A program made the translations under genes and the position numbers. From Bacteroidales bacterium (GTDB lineage Bacteria > Bacteroidota > Bacteroidia > Bacteroidales > ML635J-15): DNA of 49,202 nt. The stretch spans positions 1 through 49,202 of the forward strand of contig JAISPG010000025.1 in the NCBI GenBank assembly GCA_031275085.1, in the 5' to 3' direction. Below, piece by piece: positions 26,529 to 36,340 of the stretch (within the stretch, counting starts at the first letter, position 1; every line of letters begins with the position of its first letter). The notes under the pieces were generated by a model, which was given only the letters and a program-made list of their open reading frames with translations, made no database searches and was not told the origin of the DNA.

Positions 26529-27926
26529 ATGACTTTAATAAAATCCATTTCGGGCATAAGAGGCACAATTGGCGACTGTCCCGGCAATAATTTCACCCCT
26601 ATTGATATTGTAAAGTTTACTACAGCTTATGGAATATGGGTAAAAGAAAACAATAAAAATAACAGTACAAAAATCGTTGTTGGCAGAGATGCAAGACTTT
26701 CGGGAAAAATGGTGGAGAATATTGTTGTTTCCACATTAATGGCTTTAGGATTTGATGTTATAAACATAGGACTTGCAACAACTCCGACCACCGAATTCGC
26801 AGTAGCAAATGAAAAGGCTGCCGGAGGCATTATTATTACAGCCAGCCATAATCCTAAAAATTGGAATGCTCTAAAATTATTAAACCATAAAGGTGAATTC
26901 CTTAATGCTGCAGAAGGAAGTAAAATACTCGAAATTGCAGAATCAGAAAATTTCCGGTATTCTGATATTGAAAACATTGGAAAATCATCGGAACGAAAAA
27001 ACTATGAAGATATTCATATAGATTCTATCTTAAATCTATCTTTAGTTAATATTGATAAAATAAAGGAATGTAACTTCAAAGTTGCAATAGACTGTGTTAA
27101 TTCTGTCGGCGGCATAGCTATACCAAAATTATTAAATCGTTTAGGCATAACTAACATTTTTGAACTATATTGCACTCCTGATGGCAATTTTCCGCATAAT
27201 CCCGAACCTCTACCCGAAAACCTTACGGAAATTTCAAAACTTATAAAAGAAAAAAAAGCTGATGTAGGTTTTGTTGTTGATCCTGACGTTGACAGACTTG
27301 CAATCATATGTGAGGACGGAACAATGTTTGGTGAAGAATATACGTTGGTTGCTGTTTCTGATTATGTTTTGTCTAAAACTCCGGGTAATACCGTCTCAAA
27401 CTTATCATCAACAAGGGCATTACGTGATATAACCGAAAAATATGGAATGATCTATAATTCTGCTGCTGTAGGAGAAGTAAATGTTGTTGAAAAAATGAAA
27501 GAAACCAAAGCCGTGATAGGCGGAGAAGGTAATGGCGGAGTAATTTACCCGGAAGCTCATTACGGCAGAGATGCTTTAGTTGGAATTGCACTATTTTTAT
27601 CATTAATGTCGGAAAAAAAACAAAAGGTTTCGGAAATCAAAAAATCATATCCTGAATATTTCATTTCGAAAAATAAAATAGAATTGGACGAAAAAATGGA
27701 TATTGACAAAATTCTAATATCTATTGAAGAAAAATATAAAATTTATCCGACACAAACTATCGACGGTTTGAAAATTGAATTTCCCGATACTAAAGAATGG
27801 GTTCACCTTAGAAAATCAAATACAGAACCAATAATAAGAATATATTCTGAAAGCCAGAATCCGGAAAATGCAGATAACCTGGCAAAACAAATTATGGAAG
27901 ATATCAAAGGTTATTTAAAATCTTAA
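26529..27926 (+). CDS. glmM: Phosphoglucosamine mutase / phosphohexomutase
   Basis: A 465-aa cytosolic alpha-D-phosphohexomutase. The active-site phosphoserine loop is TASHNPKNWNALKL (Ser106), the metal loop is DPDVDRLA near residue 251, the sugar-binding loop is GGEGNGGVIYP near 330, and the phosphate-binding loop is RKSNTEPIIRIY near the end. GlmM converts glucosamine-6-P to glucosamine-1-P for UDP-GlcNAc, hence peptidoglycan and LPS. Bacteroidota members of this form are usually annotated GlmM, but PMM/PGM activity cannot be excluded from sequence. The start was chosen at ATG 26529 (MTLIKSISGIRGTIG, the family's usual N-terminus) rather than the in-frame GTG at 26511, which overlaps the -7 box. 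Confidence 0.88.
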   Translation: MTLIKSISGIRGTIGDCPGNNFTPIDIVKFTTAYGIWVKENNKNNSTKIVVGRDARLSGKMVENIVVSTLMALGFDVINIGLATTPTTEFAVANEKAAGGIIITASHNPKNWNALKLLNHKGEFLNAAEGSKILEIAESENFRYSDIENIGKSSERKNYEDIHIDSILNLSLVNIDKIKECNFKVAIDCVNSVGGIAIPKLLNRLGITNIFELYCTPDGNFPHNPEPLPENLTEISKLIKEKKADVGFVVDPDVDRLAIICEDGTMFGEEYTLVAVSDYVLSKTPGNTVSNLSSTRALRDITEKYGMIYNSAAVGEVNVVEKMKETKAVIGGEGNGGVIYPEAHYGRDALVGIALFLSLMSEKKQKVSEIKKSYPEYFISKNKIELDEKMDIDKILISIEEKYKIYPTQTIDGLKIEFPDTKEWVHLRKSNTEPIIRIYSESQNPENADNLAKQIMEDIKGYLKS

Positions 27927-28083
27927 ACAATCTTTCTAATAAAGATTTATGGTAACTTTTATATGTTTATTTACTATTTGCAGATAAATTCTCAATATTT
28001 AAAATCTTACAGATCAATTTTTAGTTCATGATTCTTCGCTTCTAATTATTAATTCTTCATTTCTAATTTTTTAGTTTATTTTC

Positions 28084-28091
28084 TATCTTTG
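28084..28091 (+). promoter_or_regulatory. -7 box of the M23-dxr-rseP operon
   Basis: TATCTTTG (TAnnTTTG) 12 bases before the start codon of the M23 peptidase. It probably drives the downstream genes, which are packed with overlaps of 1-4 bases. Confidence 0.55.
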
Positions 28092-28103
28092 TAAAAAAAA
28101 ATA

Positions 28104-29099
28104 ATGGCTAAAAAAAGAGACAGGCTAATAAGATGGTTTTCTAAAAAATTCCAGCTATTCTTATATCATGGTAAAAGTTATGATGTAATATGGAAAATCC
28201 GTTTTAACCGTATAGGCTTTATCTCTGTATTATTATTATCAATAGCATTATTTTTTTGTATATCATATGTGATAATAGCATATACATCTCTGAAAGAAAC
28301 ACTTCCGGACTTTCCAACAGAAGAAACTAAAATATTAATATATGAAAATGCAATAAGAACGGATAGTTTGATAGCGGAAATAGATAAAAGGGATTTATAT
28401 ATGAAAATGATCCATGATTTAATTTTTGATGAAATCCCGATAGATCAGGATTATGTTGTCCCTACTCAACACCTGACCGAACAACAAATAAAAGATTTTA
28501 ACAATCCCCTGGCAAACAGGAAGGAAACAAATAAAATTATTCACTCTACGACAGAACCACAGATAGAAGAAACCGTAGATTCTTCGGAAAATACTAAAAA
28601 AATTGATGAAGATATTCAACCTCAGGTTGAACAACCGGTAAAAGAACTTGAGAAAGTTTTAAGGGATAAAGATAGTAGTGAAAGTACAGATAAAAATATA
28701 CAGTATTCAATATCTTCCAAAGAAATAATGCCGGCATTATTCCCGCCGCTAAGAGGATATATAGTATCTTCGTTCGATAAACATAAGAATCATTACGGTA
28801 CAGATATTGCATCTTCAGGAGAGACAACTATTTATTCTGTTTTAGGCGGAACTGTTCTGGCTTCGGATTATACCTTAAAAAATGGTTATACAATTATAAT
28901 TCAGCATAAATATGATCTGGTATCGGTTTATAAACATAATAAATCTGTGTTGGTCTCTGTCGGACAATATGTTGAAGTTGGACATCCAATTGCCGTTTAT
29001 GGAAATACCGGTGAATATACGTCAGGAGAACATCTTCATTTTGAATTATGGAAAAAAGGAGTACCATTAAATCCTGAAGATTATATAGACTTTAAATGA
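28104..29099 (+). CDS. M23-family metallopeptidase, membrane-anchored (LytM-type)
   Basis: A 331-aa protein with a short basic cytoplasmic N-terminus, one TM segment (about residues 36-58) and a periplasmic part. A disordered Glu/Lys-rich linker (about 130-210) is followed by a C-terminal LytM domain. Zinc ligands are intact: HYGTDIA (His230, Asp234) and HLHFELW (His310, His312), so it is probably an active peptidoglycan endopeptidase rather than a degenerate EnvC-type activator. It is the first gene of a plus-strand operon. Its stop overlaps the dxr start (ATGA at 29096-29099), indicating translational coupling. Confidence 0.88.
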   Translation: MAKKRDRLIRWFSKKFQLFLYHGKSYDVIWKIRFNRIGFISVLLLSIALFFCISYVIIAYTSLKETLPDFPTEETKILIYENAIRTDSLIAEIDKRDLYMKMIHDLIFDEIPIDQDYVVPTQHLTEQQIKDFNNPLANRKETNKIIHSTTEPQIEETVDSSENTKKIDEDIQPQVEQPVKELEKVLRDKDSSESTDKNIQYSISSKEIMPALFPPLRGYIVSSFDKHKNHYGTDIASSGETTIYSVLGGTVLASDYTLKNGYTIIIQHKYDLVSVYKHNKSVLVSVGQYVEVGHPIAVYGNTGEYTSGEHLHFELWKKGVPLNPEDYIDFK

Positions 29100-30265
29100 A
29101 ACAACCCAAAAAAATAGCAATATTAGGATCTACCGGTTCAATAGGAACACAGGCATTGGAAATCATTAGAGATTATCCCGAATTGTTCGTTGCCGAAGTA
29201 TTGATTGCCGGGAAAAATGCAGATTTACTTATAAAACAGGCGGTTGAGTTCGAACCTAACATGGTTGTTATTGCTGATAAAACAAAATATAGTTATGTTA
29301 AAGAAGCACTGAAAAACTATCCAGTGAAAATTTTTGCAGGTGAAGAATCTGTTTCTCAGGTTATTGCTATAGACAGTGTCGATATTGTCCTTACAGCTAC
29401 GGTTGGTTTTTCCGGACTGTTGCCTACCGTAAGGGCTATTGAAGCGAATAAAACCATTGCGCTTGCAAATAAAGAAACTTTAGTTGTCGGCGGACATATA
29501 ATCCATGAATTATTGAAAAAAAGCAGATCAGCTATAATCCCTGTCGATTCTGAACATTCTGCAATATTTCAATGCCTGATGGGAGAACGTATTGAAAATG
29601 TAAGAAAACTGATTCTGACAGCTTCGGGAGGTCCATTCAGAGGAAAGACAACTGAATTCTTAGAAACTGTTACGCCGGAGCAAGCCTTAAATCACCCCAA
29701 CTGGTCAATGGGAAATAAAGTTACCATTGATTCTGCAAGCCTTATGAATAAGGGATTGGAAGTAATAGAAGCATACTGGCTTTTTGGAATCGCTGCTGAT
29801 AATATTGAAGTTATAATACACCCGCAGTCTGTTATACATTCAATGGTAGAATTTAAGGACGGTTCAATAAAAGCTCAAATGGGAGTTCCGAATATGAGGA
29901 TCCCTATACAGTTTGCACTTGATTATCCCGACAGAACATATTCCGAAAAAAATTTATTCTCATTTACCAAGAATAATACTTTAACTTTTGAAGAACCGGA
30001 TCTTAAAACTTTCAGGAATTTACAGATAGCTTACGATTGTCTGAAAACAGGAGGAAATGCCCCATGTATTATGAATGCGGCAAATGAAATAGCAGTAGAG
30101 TTATTTTTACAAGGAAAAATAAAATTTACAGATATATCTGTTTTAATAGAAAAAGCCATTGAAAAAGTGGACTTTATTAAAGATCCGGATTTGAAAAATT
30201 GTTTTCAAACAGATAATATAACAAGAATAAAAACGTTAGAAATTTTTAATAAAATAAAAAAATAA
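29096..30265 (+). CDS. dxr: 1-deoxy-D-xylulose 5-phosphate reductoisomerase
   Basis: A 389-aa cytosolic enzyme of the MEP isoprenoid pathway that converts DXP to MEP with NADPH and a divalent metal. Motifs: GSTGSIGTQALEI (dinucleotide binding), ANKETLVVGG, PVDSEHSAIFQCL (metal/substrate), ASGGPFRG, and NHPNWSMGNKVTIDSASLMN. Full length. It overlaps the M23 gene by 4 bases and rseP by 1 base (TAATG), so it is co-transcribed. Together with fabH, plsX and DUF368 it forms an envelope-precursor theme in the window. Confidence 0.97.
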   Translation: MKQPKKIAILGSTGSIGTQALEIIRDYPELFVAEVLIAGKNADLLIKQAVEFEPNMVVIADKTKYSYVKEALKNYPVKIFAGEESVSQVIAIDSVDIVLTATVGFSGLLPTVRAIEANKTIALANKETLVVGGHIIHELLKKSRSAIIPVDSEHSAIFQCLMGERIENVRKLILTASGGPFRGKTTEFLETVTPEQALNHPNWSMGNKVTIDSASLMNKGLEVIEAYWLFGIAADNIEVIIHPQSVIHSMVEFKDGSIKAQMGVPNMRIPIQFALDYPDRTYSEKNLFSFTKNNTLTFEEPDLKTFRNLQIAYDCLKTGGNAPCIMNAANEIAVELFLQGKIKFTDISVLIEKAIEKVDFIKDPDLKNCFQTDNITRIKTLEIFNKIKK

Positions 30266-31728
30266 TGAGTGGATTAATAATGACATGCCAGCTGCTTTTG
30301 TCGCTATCATTGCTGGTACTGATACATGAATTCGGACATTTTATTGCGGCACGGTCATTTGGGATAAGAGTATCAAAATTTTACATTTTTTTCAATCCTA
30401 CTTTTTCTTTAGTTCGTTTCAAAAAAGTTAACGGAAAATGGCAATTTAAATTTTTTGCAAAAAATCTTGAAACTCTTGAAATAGAAAAAGATATATATGG
30501 TCAGCCAATATTAGATGAAAAAGGTCGTCACATTTATAAAACTATAAATACAAATCTGCTACCTGACGACGATTGGCGAAAATATCCGGAAAATACCGAA
30601 TACGGTATTGGATGGCTGCCTTTAGGCGGATATGTTAAAATTGCAGGAATGATTGACGAATCAATGGATACTGCTTCTCTAAAAGAAGAACCAAAAGATT
30701 GGGAATTTAGGTCAAAACCTGCATGGCAGCGTTTTGTCATTATGGTTGCCGGTGTTGTCATGAATGTTATTGCAGGAGTTCTTATATTAACATTTTCTCA
30801 TTTAAGCTTCACAAAAGAATATCTTCCCGTACAAAATGTTCCTGAAGGTATCTACGCATATCCTTATGCAAGATATCTTGGATTTGAAAATGGAGACAAG
30901 ATAATTGCAATTAACGGTAAGCCCGTTGAAAGATATGAAGATGTTTTTTCTACAAAATTATATTTTGCAAATGAAGTTACTGTTGACCGTAGCGGTACTG
31001 TACATAATATCGAAATGCCCGATACAATATATTCATATCTGAGAAAAGGAGGAGCATTAATAAGCATGGAAAACCATTCTTTTATTGTTGATAGTGTATT
31101 ACCGGAATCTCCTGCTTACAATGCAGGGATTAGGAAAGGAGCTAAAATTTTATACATAAATGGCGAGAATATTCGTTCTTACGGTCAAATGCGTGAAATA
31201 TTAATGTACAGTAAAAATGATAATCTAAAGTTTGTTGTTGATAATAAAATGAGTTATGATACTTTAGATGTACATATCGATAATAGTGGAAAAATCGGAA
31301 TTTACACATCGCATCCGGTTTATGAACTTAAAAAGTATGATTTTGCTTCTGCTATGAAATATGGCTGGAATGATGCTTTTGAAGCTGTACACTCAAATAT
31401 AAAAGGTTTTGGTCTCATTTTCAGCGGAAAAGAGAGTGCAAGAGAAAATTTATCGGGTCCTATAGGAATTGCAAAAGCATATGGTGGAGTGTGGAATTGG
31501 GAACGTTTCTGGAAGCTTACAGGAATAATTTCAATGATACTGGCATTTGTCAACATATTGCCAATACCGGCATTAGACGGCGGACATGCATTATTCCTGT
31601 TTATAGAAGCAATCACACGTCGCAAGTTATCCGATAAATTTATGGAAGTAGTGCAAATTATAGGAATGATAATATTATTCGGATTAATGATATTTATAAT
31701 AGGTAACGATATAATTAATTTATTCTGA
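30265..31728 (+). CDS. rseP: RseP-family site-2 zinc metalloprotease
   Basis: A 487-aa intramembrane protease. The active site is HEFGH (His21, Glu22, His25) at the N-terminal TM helix, and the second metal motif is NILPIPALDGGHALF near residue 431. Two PDZ-like regions lie between (GFENGDKIIAINGKPVE near 205; PAYNAGIRKGAKILYINGE near 280). RseP homologues cleave anti-sigma factors or leftover signal peptides within the membrane; the substrate here is unknown. There is an extra segment of about 60 residues after the active-site helix (residues 45-105; KVNGKWQFKFF), typical of Bacteroidota versions. It is coupled to dxr and to the next gene by 1-base overlaps. Confidence 0.93.
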   Translation: MSGLIMTCQLLLSLSLLVLIHEFGHFIAARSFGIRVSKFYIFFNPTFSLVRFKKVNGKWQFKFFAKNLETLEIEKDIYGQPILDEKGRHIYKTINTNLLPDDDWRKYPENTEYGIGWLPLGGYVKIAGMIDESMDTASLKEEPKDWEFRSKPAWQRFVIMVAGVVMNVIAGVLILTFSHLSFTKEYLPVQNVPEGIYAYPYARYLGFENGDKIIAINGKPVERYEDVFSTKLYFANEVTVDRSGTVHNIEMPDTIYSYLRKGGALISMENHSFIVDSVLPESPAYNAGIRKGAKILYINGENIRSYGQMREILMYSKNDNLKFVVDNKMSYDTLDVHIDNSGKIGIYTSHPVYELKKYDFASAMKYGWNDAFEAVHSNIKGFGLIFSGKESARENLSGPIGIAKAYGGVWNWERFWKLTGIISMILAFVNILPIPALDGGHALFLFIEAITRRKLSDKFMEVVQIIGMIILFGLMIFIIGNDIINLF

Positions 31729-32555
31729 TGAAAATAACTTGCAGGATATTATTATTGGTTCTTGGAATATATTGTTGTGCTTCTGCATTTTCCCAAGAAC
31801 AACTGGATTTTAGTACTAATAAAACCAAATCAAAAAAAATATTACTTGTACCGTTTGATCCGTATATATATTTCAATGATGCAACTGAAATAATGGCAAA
31901 AAGAGATAAATTAACCCATGACCAGCTGATGAATTACTTCAGGGAAGAATTTAACAGGCAATTATATAACTCTTTGATGGATTCATGTGTTATTACTGAT
32001 TTTATAGTAAGATCGGCTGCCAGTACAAGAGAAACAGAAGATGATTTGAGTGCTTTGTATTCAATAATCAGCTATAAACTCGAATTTGCCATGCAAAACC
32101 GTCCGGAAGATAATGATGTTAAACAAAAAAAATCAAAAAGAAAAGAAAAACAAGAAGAAGAACGGCGTAAAGAAGAATTATATCAGGCAAAAACACGCAT
32201 AGAAAATGGCGAACTTGTTGGAAAAAAACAACCCGTAAGTGATAAATACCTCCATATTGTATTCCACCAGCCTGAAGTACTTGAAGAAATCGCTAAAAAA
32301 CGTAATATAGATTATTTTCTTTTTATAAATCAGTTTGAAATAAAAGGTGATTATAATAGTCCATATATTTCAGGCGATCCTAATGCTACAAGAACACTAA
32401 AGGTACATTTTAGCTTGTTTGATTCTTACGGTGAACTGGTTCATGGAGGATTTGGAGAAAATAAAATCCCTTTTTATCTGGATGATAAAAAAGAAGTTGT
32501 TAATACATATTTTCCTGAAGTTATCAGACAAATAATAAGGAACATAGATTTTTAA
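31728..32555 (+). CDS. Unknown exported protein in the dxr-rseP operon
   Basis: A 275-aa protein with an N-terminal signal peptide (GIYCCASAFSQE, cleavage about residue 22) and no recognised family. The mature part has two alpha/beta-looking halves: KKILLVPFDPYIYFNDATEI near residues 37-56, and YLHIVFHQPEVLEEIAKKRN followed by DYFLFINQFEI near 175-210. They are separated by a strongly charged, probably coiled linker (about 125-165). The layout recalls periplasmic lipoprotein-like sensor proteins, but I would not assign a function. Its start overlaps the rseP stop (TGATG), so it is made together with RseP; rdgB follows after 3 bases. Confidence 0.8.
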   Translation: MKITCRILLLVLGIYCCASAFSQEQLDFSTNKTKSKKILLVPFDPYIYFNDATEIMAKRDKLTHDQLMNYFREEFNRQLYNSLMDSCVITDFIVRSAASTRETEDDLSALYSIISYKLEFAMQNRPEDNDVKQKKSKRKEKQEEERRKEELYQAKTRIENGELVGKKQPVSDKYLHIVFHQPEVLEEIAKKRNIDYFLFINQFEIKGDYNSPYISGDPNATRTLKVHFSLFDSYGELVHGGFGENKIPFYLDDKKEVVNTYFPEVIRQIIRNIDF

Positions 32556-32558
32556 GAA

Positions 32559-33146
32559 ATGGATCGGGAAATAATATTCGCCACCAATAATAAAAATAAA
32601 TTAATTGAAGCACGTGAAATAGCCTCAAAAGAATACTCCATACTAAGCCTGAGCGACATTGGATTTATAGGAGATATCCCGGAAGACTATGAAACGCTTG
32701 AAGAAAATGCTTTACAAAAGTCCAGAATTATTTCACAAAAATATAATATAAATTGTTTTGCAGACGATACCGGTCTCGAAGTCGATGCTCTTAATGGTGC
32801 CCCGGGTGTATATTCAGCCAGGTACGCAGGAGAAGGGAAAAATCCGACGGATAATGTTCTGAAACTTTTAAGGGAACTTGAAAATGAAAATAATCGCAGT
32901 GCCAGATTCAGAACAGTAATTGCTTTGATATTTGATAATAAAGAATATTTATTTGAAGGAATTATAAACGGAAAAATTACAGAAAATATAAAGGGTAAAA
33001 ATGGGTTTGGATATGATCCTGTATTCATTCCGGAAGATTATTCTGAAACATTTGCAGAACTTAACTCATCCGAAAAAAACAAAATCAGCCACAGAGCCAT
33101 TGCTATACAAAGAATGTTTGATTTTTTGAAAACTCTGTATAAATAA
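32559..33146 (+). CDS. rdgB: RdgB/HAM1-family dITP/XTP pyrophosphatase
   Basis: A 195-aa cytosolic house-cleaning enzyme that hydrolyses non-canonical purine triphosphates (dITP, XTP) to monophosphates. Motifs: ATNNKNKLIEAREI at the N-terminus (substrate loop), FADDTGLEVDALNGAPGVYSAR-type core near residues 66-87, NGFGYDPVFIP near 147, and SHRAIAIQRM at the end. Full length. It lies 3 bases after the unknown exported gene and is probably the last gene before porZ. Confidence 0.95.
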   Translation: MDREIIFATNNKNKLIEAREIASKEYSILSLSDIGFIGDIPEDYETLEENALQKSRIISQKYNINCFADDTGLEVDALNGAPGVYSARYAGEGKNPTDNVLKLLRELENENNRSARFRTVIALIFDNKEYLFEGIINGKITENIKGKNGFGYDPVFIPEDYSETFAELNSSEKNKISHRAIAIQRMFDFLKTLYK

Positions 33147-33202
33147 TAAAAATAAAATTAAGAAAATAGAGTTTATATATTAATTAAAAAACTATTCAAT
33201 AA

Positions 33203-35575
33203 ATGAGCAAAATAAATTACGTTGGTTATTTTTCCATATTTTTTATAATATCATTTTTTTCATTCGGGCAGGTTGGCCTCGGACAATGGAGAGATCATTT
33301 GCCATATACTAATGGAGTAAAACTTGTTTTGGCAAAAAATGATGTATACATGGTAACAGAGGTAGGTCTGTTGAAATACAATAAACTAAATTATGAAGCC
33401 GAAAAAGTGTCAAAAATCACAGGATTAAACGATGTTGACATAAGGGGAATGGCTTACAGTAAAGAACTGGACTGTCTCGTGATAGGCTATGCCAACGGAA
33501 ATATCGATATAATATATAAAAACGACATAATAAATATAAGCGATATTAAACGTAAATCTATAAACTCCGAGAAATCAATAAATACCATTGCCTTTTTTGA
33601 AAATAATGCATATTTAGGATGTGGCTTTGGAATTGTTGTGCTGGATCTTGCCAGAAAAGAAATAAAAGAAACCTGGTATATTGGAGAAAACGGCTCTTTT
33701 TTATCAGTAAATGATCTTAAAGTAAATGGAGAATATATTTATGCTGCGACAAATAATGGAGTATACAAAGGAAATTTAAGAAATTATCTTTTGAATTATT
33801 CTAATTGGGAAATTATTTCTGATAATACTCAACCACAATTCAGCTGGATGTCAGGAAAAACATATGATAAACTTGTTTATTTCGATAATAAGCTGGTTGT
33901 GAACTATCACGACGAATCTCAAACAAATGCGGATACTCTTATGGTTTACAACGGTGAAGAATGGACATATTTCAACAATACTATGCCCCTTCATGATGTA
34001 TATTCGATTTCCTGTGATGAAAATACGTTTCTGGTTTGTATGTATGGTGATATAAAATTATTTGACAAAACATTTACTCAATACAGAAATATATGGACAT
34101 ATGCCGTAAGTGGGGTTAATTATGCGGCAATGCCGTCCATGGCCATATTGGATCCCGATAATAGTAATGAATTATGGATTGCCGACAAAAATGCAGGTTT
34201 GGTCAGATATTTTTTTGATAGCTGGGGATCAGTAGGAGCATCTATTAGTGGTCCCTTATCCTCAAAAATCTTTGATCTGGACTCCTATGGAGATAAAGTT
34301 TATGGAGTTGCAGGCGGATATAACTTATCAATGGTGCCGCAATGGGTAAATTCAATGGTTTATAAATTTGAAGGTGAAAGGTGGACTACTCAGACACATT
34401 CAAATACCCCGGGTTTAAGCGTTTCCGGTGACTTAGTCAGAATTGCTATAGATCCAAAAGATCCATCTCATTATTTTTGTGCCTCATGGCAGGATGGTCT
34501 GTATGAATTCAGAAATAATGAATTATATAAATTACATAACGAAGAAAACAGTACATTGAAGAAAATCACAGGTTATAACTGGGTCAGAACAGGAGGCATC
34601 GCATTTGACAAAAAAGGTAATTTATGGGTTACAATTTCCTTGGCAATGCCGAATTTACATGTGCTTACGCCGGAAGGCAACTGGTATGCATTTGATTATT
34701 CACCAACTGTTAACAGTTCTTATAACATGGGTAAAATAATAGTTACTCAAAGTAATAACAAATGGGCTATTATTTCTGGTGGTAACGGAATAATTGTTTT
34801 TAACGAAAATGGAACATTTGAAGATAAAAGTGATGACAAATACCGAAAGATAAATATCATAAACGAAGAAGGAGAACCAATAAATAATAATGTAAATGCT
34901 ATAGCTGAAGATAAAAATGGTTATATCTGGGTTGGAACAGATAAAGGTGTTGCCGTTTATTACAATCCTGATAATGTTTTTACTTCCGGTAGTTTTACTG
35001 CCCGCCAGATAAAAATTCCAAGAAACGACGGAACAAATAATGCTGACCTTCTTCTTCAAAATGAAATAGTAACTACTATAAATGTCGACGGAGCAAATAA
35101 GAAATGGTTCGGAACACGTTCAGGAGGTGTTTTTTATACAAGTGATGACGGAATAGAGGAATTTTATAATTTTAATACAGATAATAGTCCGCTATTGGAT
35201 AACAATATCTTATGTTCTACAATAGTACCTGAAACCGGAGAAGTATTCTTTGGTACGACAAAAGGGATTATATCATTTAAAAACCTGGCAACAGAAGGAA
35301 AAGAAAACTATACAGATGTGTATGCTTATCCTAATCCTGTGCGCGAAAATTATGACGGACCTATTGTTATTAAAGGATTAGTAGCCGGATCATACGTAAA
35401 AATTACAGATATTACGGGCAGTTTGGTCTATGAAGTGAAATCAGACGGAGGGCAGGCAGTCTGGTATGGAAAAGATATGACTGGAAACAAAGTAAAAACC
35501 GGTATATATCTTGTATTTTCTACAAATGAAACAGGATCAAAAACAGATATTACAAAAATTATGGTAATAAATTGA
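33203..35575 (+). CDS. porZ: PorZ-like T9SS component (beta-propeller protein with sorting domain)
   Basis: A 790-aa secreted protein. Signal peptide about 1-24 (SFFSFGQVGLGQ), with WRDHLPYTNG right after it, a hallmark of PorZ proteins. A series of propeller blades follows (NDVYMVTEVGLLKYNK, GYIWVGTDKGVAVYYNPD, NKWFGTRSGGVFY), forming one or two seven-bladed beta-propellers. The C-terminus is a T9SS-type domain (VYAYPNPVRENYDGPIVIKG ... GNKVKTGIYLVF). P. gingivalis PorZ has this architecture and size and delivers A-LPS to the sortase complex on the cell surface. The assignment is also supported by the neighbour recO, a common arrangement as I recall it. It overlaps the possible TTG of recO by 4 bases. 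Confidence 0.82.
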   Translation: MSKINYVGYFSIFFIISFFSFGQVGLGQWRDHLPYTNGVKLVLAKNDVYMVTEVGLLKYNKLNYEAEKVSKITGLNDVDIRGMAYSKELDCLVIGYANGNIDIIYKNDIINISDIKRKSINSEKSINTIAFFENNAYLGCGFGIVVLDLARKEIKETWYIGENGSFLSVNDLKVNGEYIYAATNNGVYKGNLRNYLLNYSNWEIISDNTQPQFSWMSGKTYDKLVYFDNKLVVNYHDESQTNADTLMVYNGEEWTYFNNTMPLHDVYSISCDENTFLVCMYGDIKLFDKTFTQYRNIWTYAVSGVNYAAMPSMAILDPDNSNELWIADKNAGLVRYFFDSWGSVGASISGPLSSKIFDLDSYGDKVYGVAGGYNLSMVPQWVNSMVYKFEGERWTTQTHSNTPGLSVSGDLVRIAIDPKDPSHYFCASWQDGLYEFRNNELYKLHNEENSTLKKITGYNWVRTGGIAFDKKGNLWVTISLAMPNLHVLTPEGNWYAFDYSPTVNSSYNMGKIIVTQSNNKWAIISGGNGIIVFNENGTFEDKSDDKYRKINIINEEGEPINNNVNAIAEDKNGYIWVGTDKGVAVYYNPDNVFTSGSFTARQIKIPRNDGTNNADLLLQNEIVTTINVDGANKKWFGTRSGGVFYTSDDGIEEFYNFNTDNSPLLDNNILCSTIVPETGEVFFGTTKGIISFKNLATEGKENYTDVYAYPNPVRENYDGPIVIKGLVAGSYVKITDITGSLVYEVKSDGGQAVWYGKDMTGNKVKTGIYLVFSTNETGSKTDITKIMVIN

Positions 35576-35583
35576 AATATGAA

Positions 35584-36312
35584 ATGTCTGTAAAAACCGA
35601 AGCTATTGTTCTTAATAAAATAAAATATGGAGATTCTTCTTTTATTGTAAATCTTTACAGTCTCGAGTACGGACGTTTTGCCACAATAATAAAAATTCCA
35701 AAAAATAAAAAAAACAACAATAGCGTAAACCGTAATTTATTTTTCCCTCTTAATATTATTGAAACAGAAGTAGAACTTAAGAATACAAGGAATGTTCAGA
35801 CAGTGAAGTACTGTGGCAGAAAAATGGTTCTTAATTTTATTGCAAACGATATATTTAAATCCTGTATTGCACAGTTCATTGCAGAAGTAATATTAAAAAC
35901 AGTAAAGGAAGAGGAACCACATGAAAATCTATATATGTTTTTTAAAGAAACAATTTCTTTACTTGAAAAAACAGAAAACTCTTCTGCTGTACATTTATTA
36001 TTCCTTAAGGAGTTTGCAAAAATATCGGGGTTTGGAATGACTAATAATTTTTGTAAAGAAACACCATATTTCAATTATGTGGAAGGAATGTTCCTGCCTG
36101 TTTTTACATACAATGAAATGTCTTTGGAAATTCCCGAAAGTAAGGTTTTATCCGGTTTACTTGAATTATCATATGACAATTTAGAAGAATTTAAAATTAG
36201 TTATATCCTGCGAAAAAGAATATTGGAAATCTTCTTAAGATATTATGAATTACACATATTAGGTAAACATGAAATTAAATCATTAAAAATTCTCAATGAG
36301 GTTTTTGGATAA
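35584..36312 (+). CDS. recO: DNA repair protein RecO
   Basis: A 242-aa protein if started at ATG 35584 (MSVKTEAIVLNKIKYGDSSF), the usual RecO N-terminus; a TTG 12 bases upstream overlaps the porZ stop. RecO works with RecR and RecF to load RecA on SSB-coated DNA. The N-terminal OB fold (SFIVNLYSLEYGRFATIIKI) and the alpha-helical C-terminal part are visible. No zinc-binding Cys cluster is seen. The gene ends 22 bases before the convergent fabH stop with a shared hairpin terminator. Confidence 0.9.
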   Translation: MSVKTEAIVLNKIKYGDSSFIVNLYSLEYGRFATIIKIPKNKKNNNSVNRNLFFPLNIIETEVELKNTRNVQTVKYCGRKMVLNFIANDIFKSCIAQFIAEVILKTVKEEEPHENLYMFFKETISLLEKTENSSAVHLLFLKEFAKISGFGMTNNFCKETPYFNYVEGMFLPVFTYNEMSLEIPESKVLSGLLELSYDNLEEFKISYILRKRILEIFLRYYELHILGKHEIKSLKILNEVFG

Positions 36313-36314
36313 TA

Positions 36315-36340
36315 AAAATAATCTTCTCAAAGATTATTTT
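36315..36340. terminator. Bidirectional terminator between recO and fabH, overlapping the fabH stop
   Basis: AAAATAATCTT (36315-36325), a short loop, AAGATTATTTT (36330-36340). The fabH stop codon (36334-36336 on the minus strand) lies inside the 3' arm. Confidence 0.7.
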
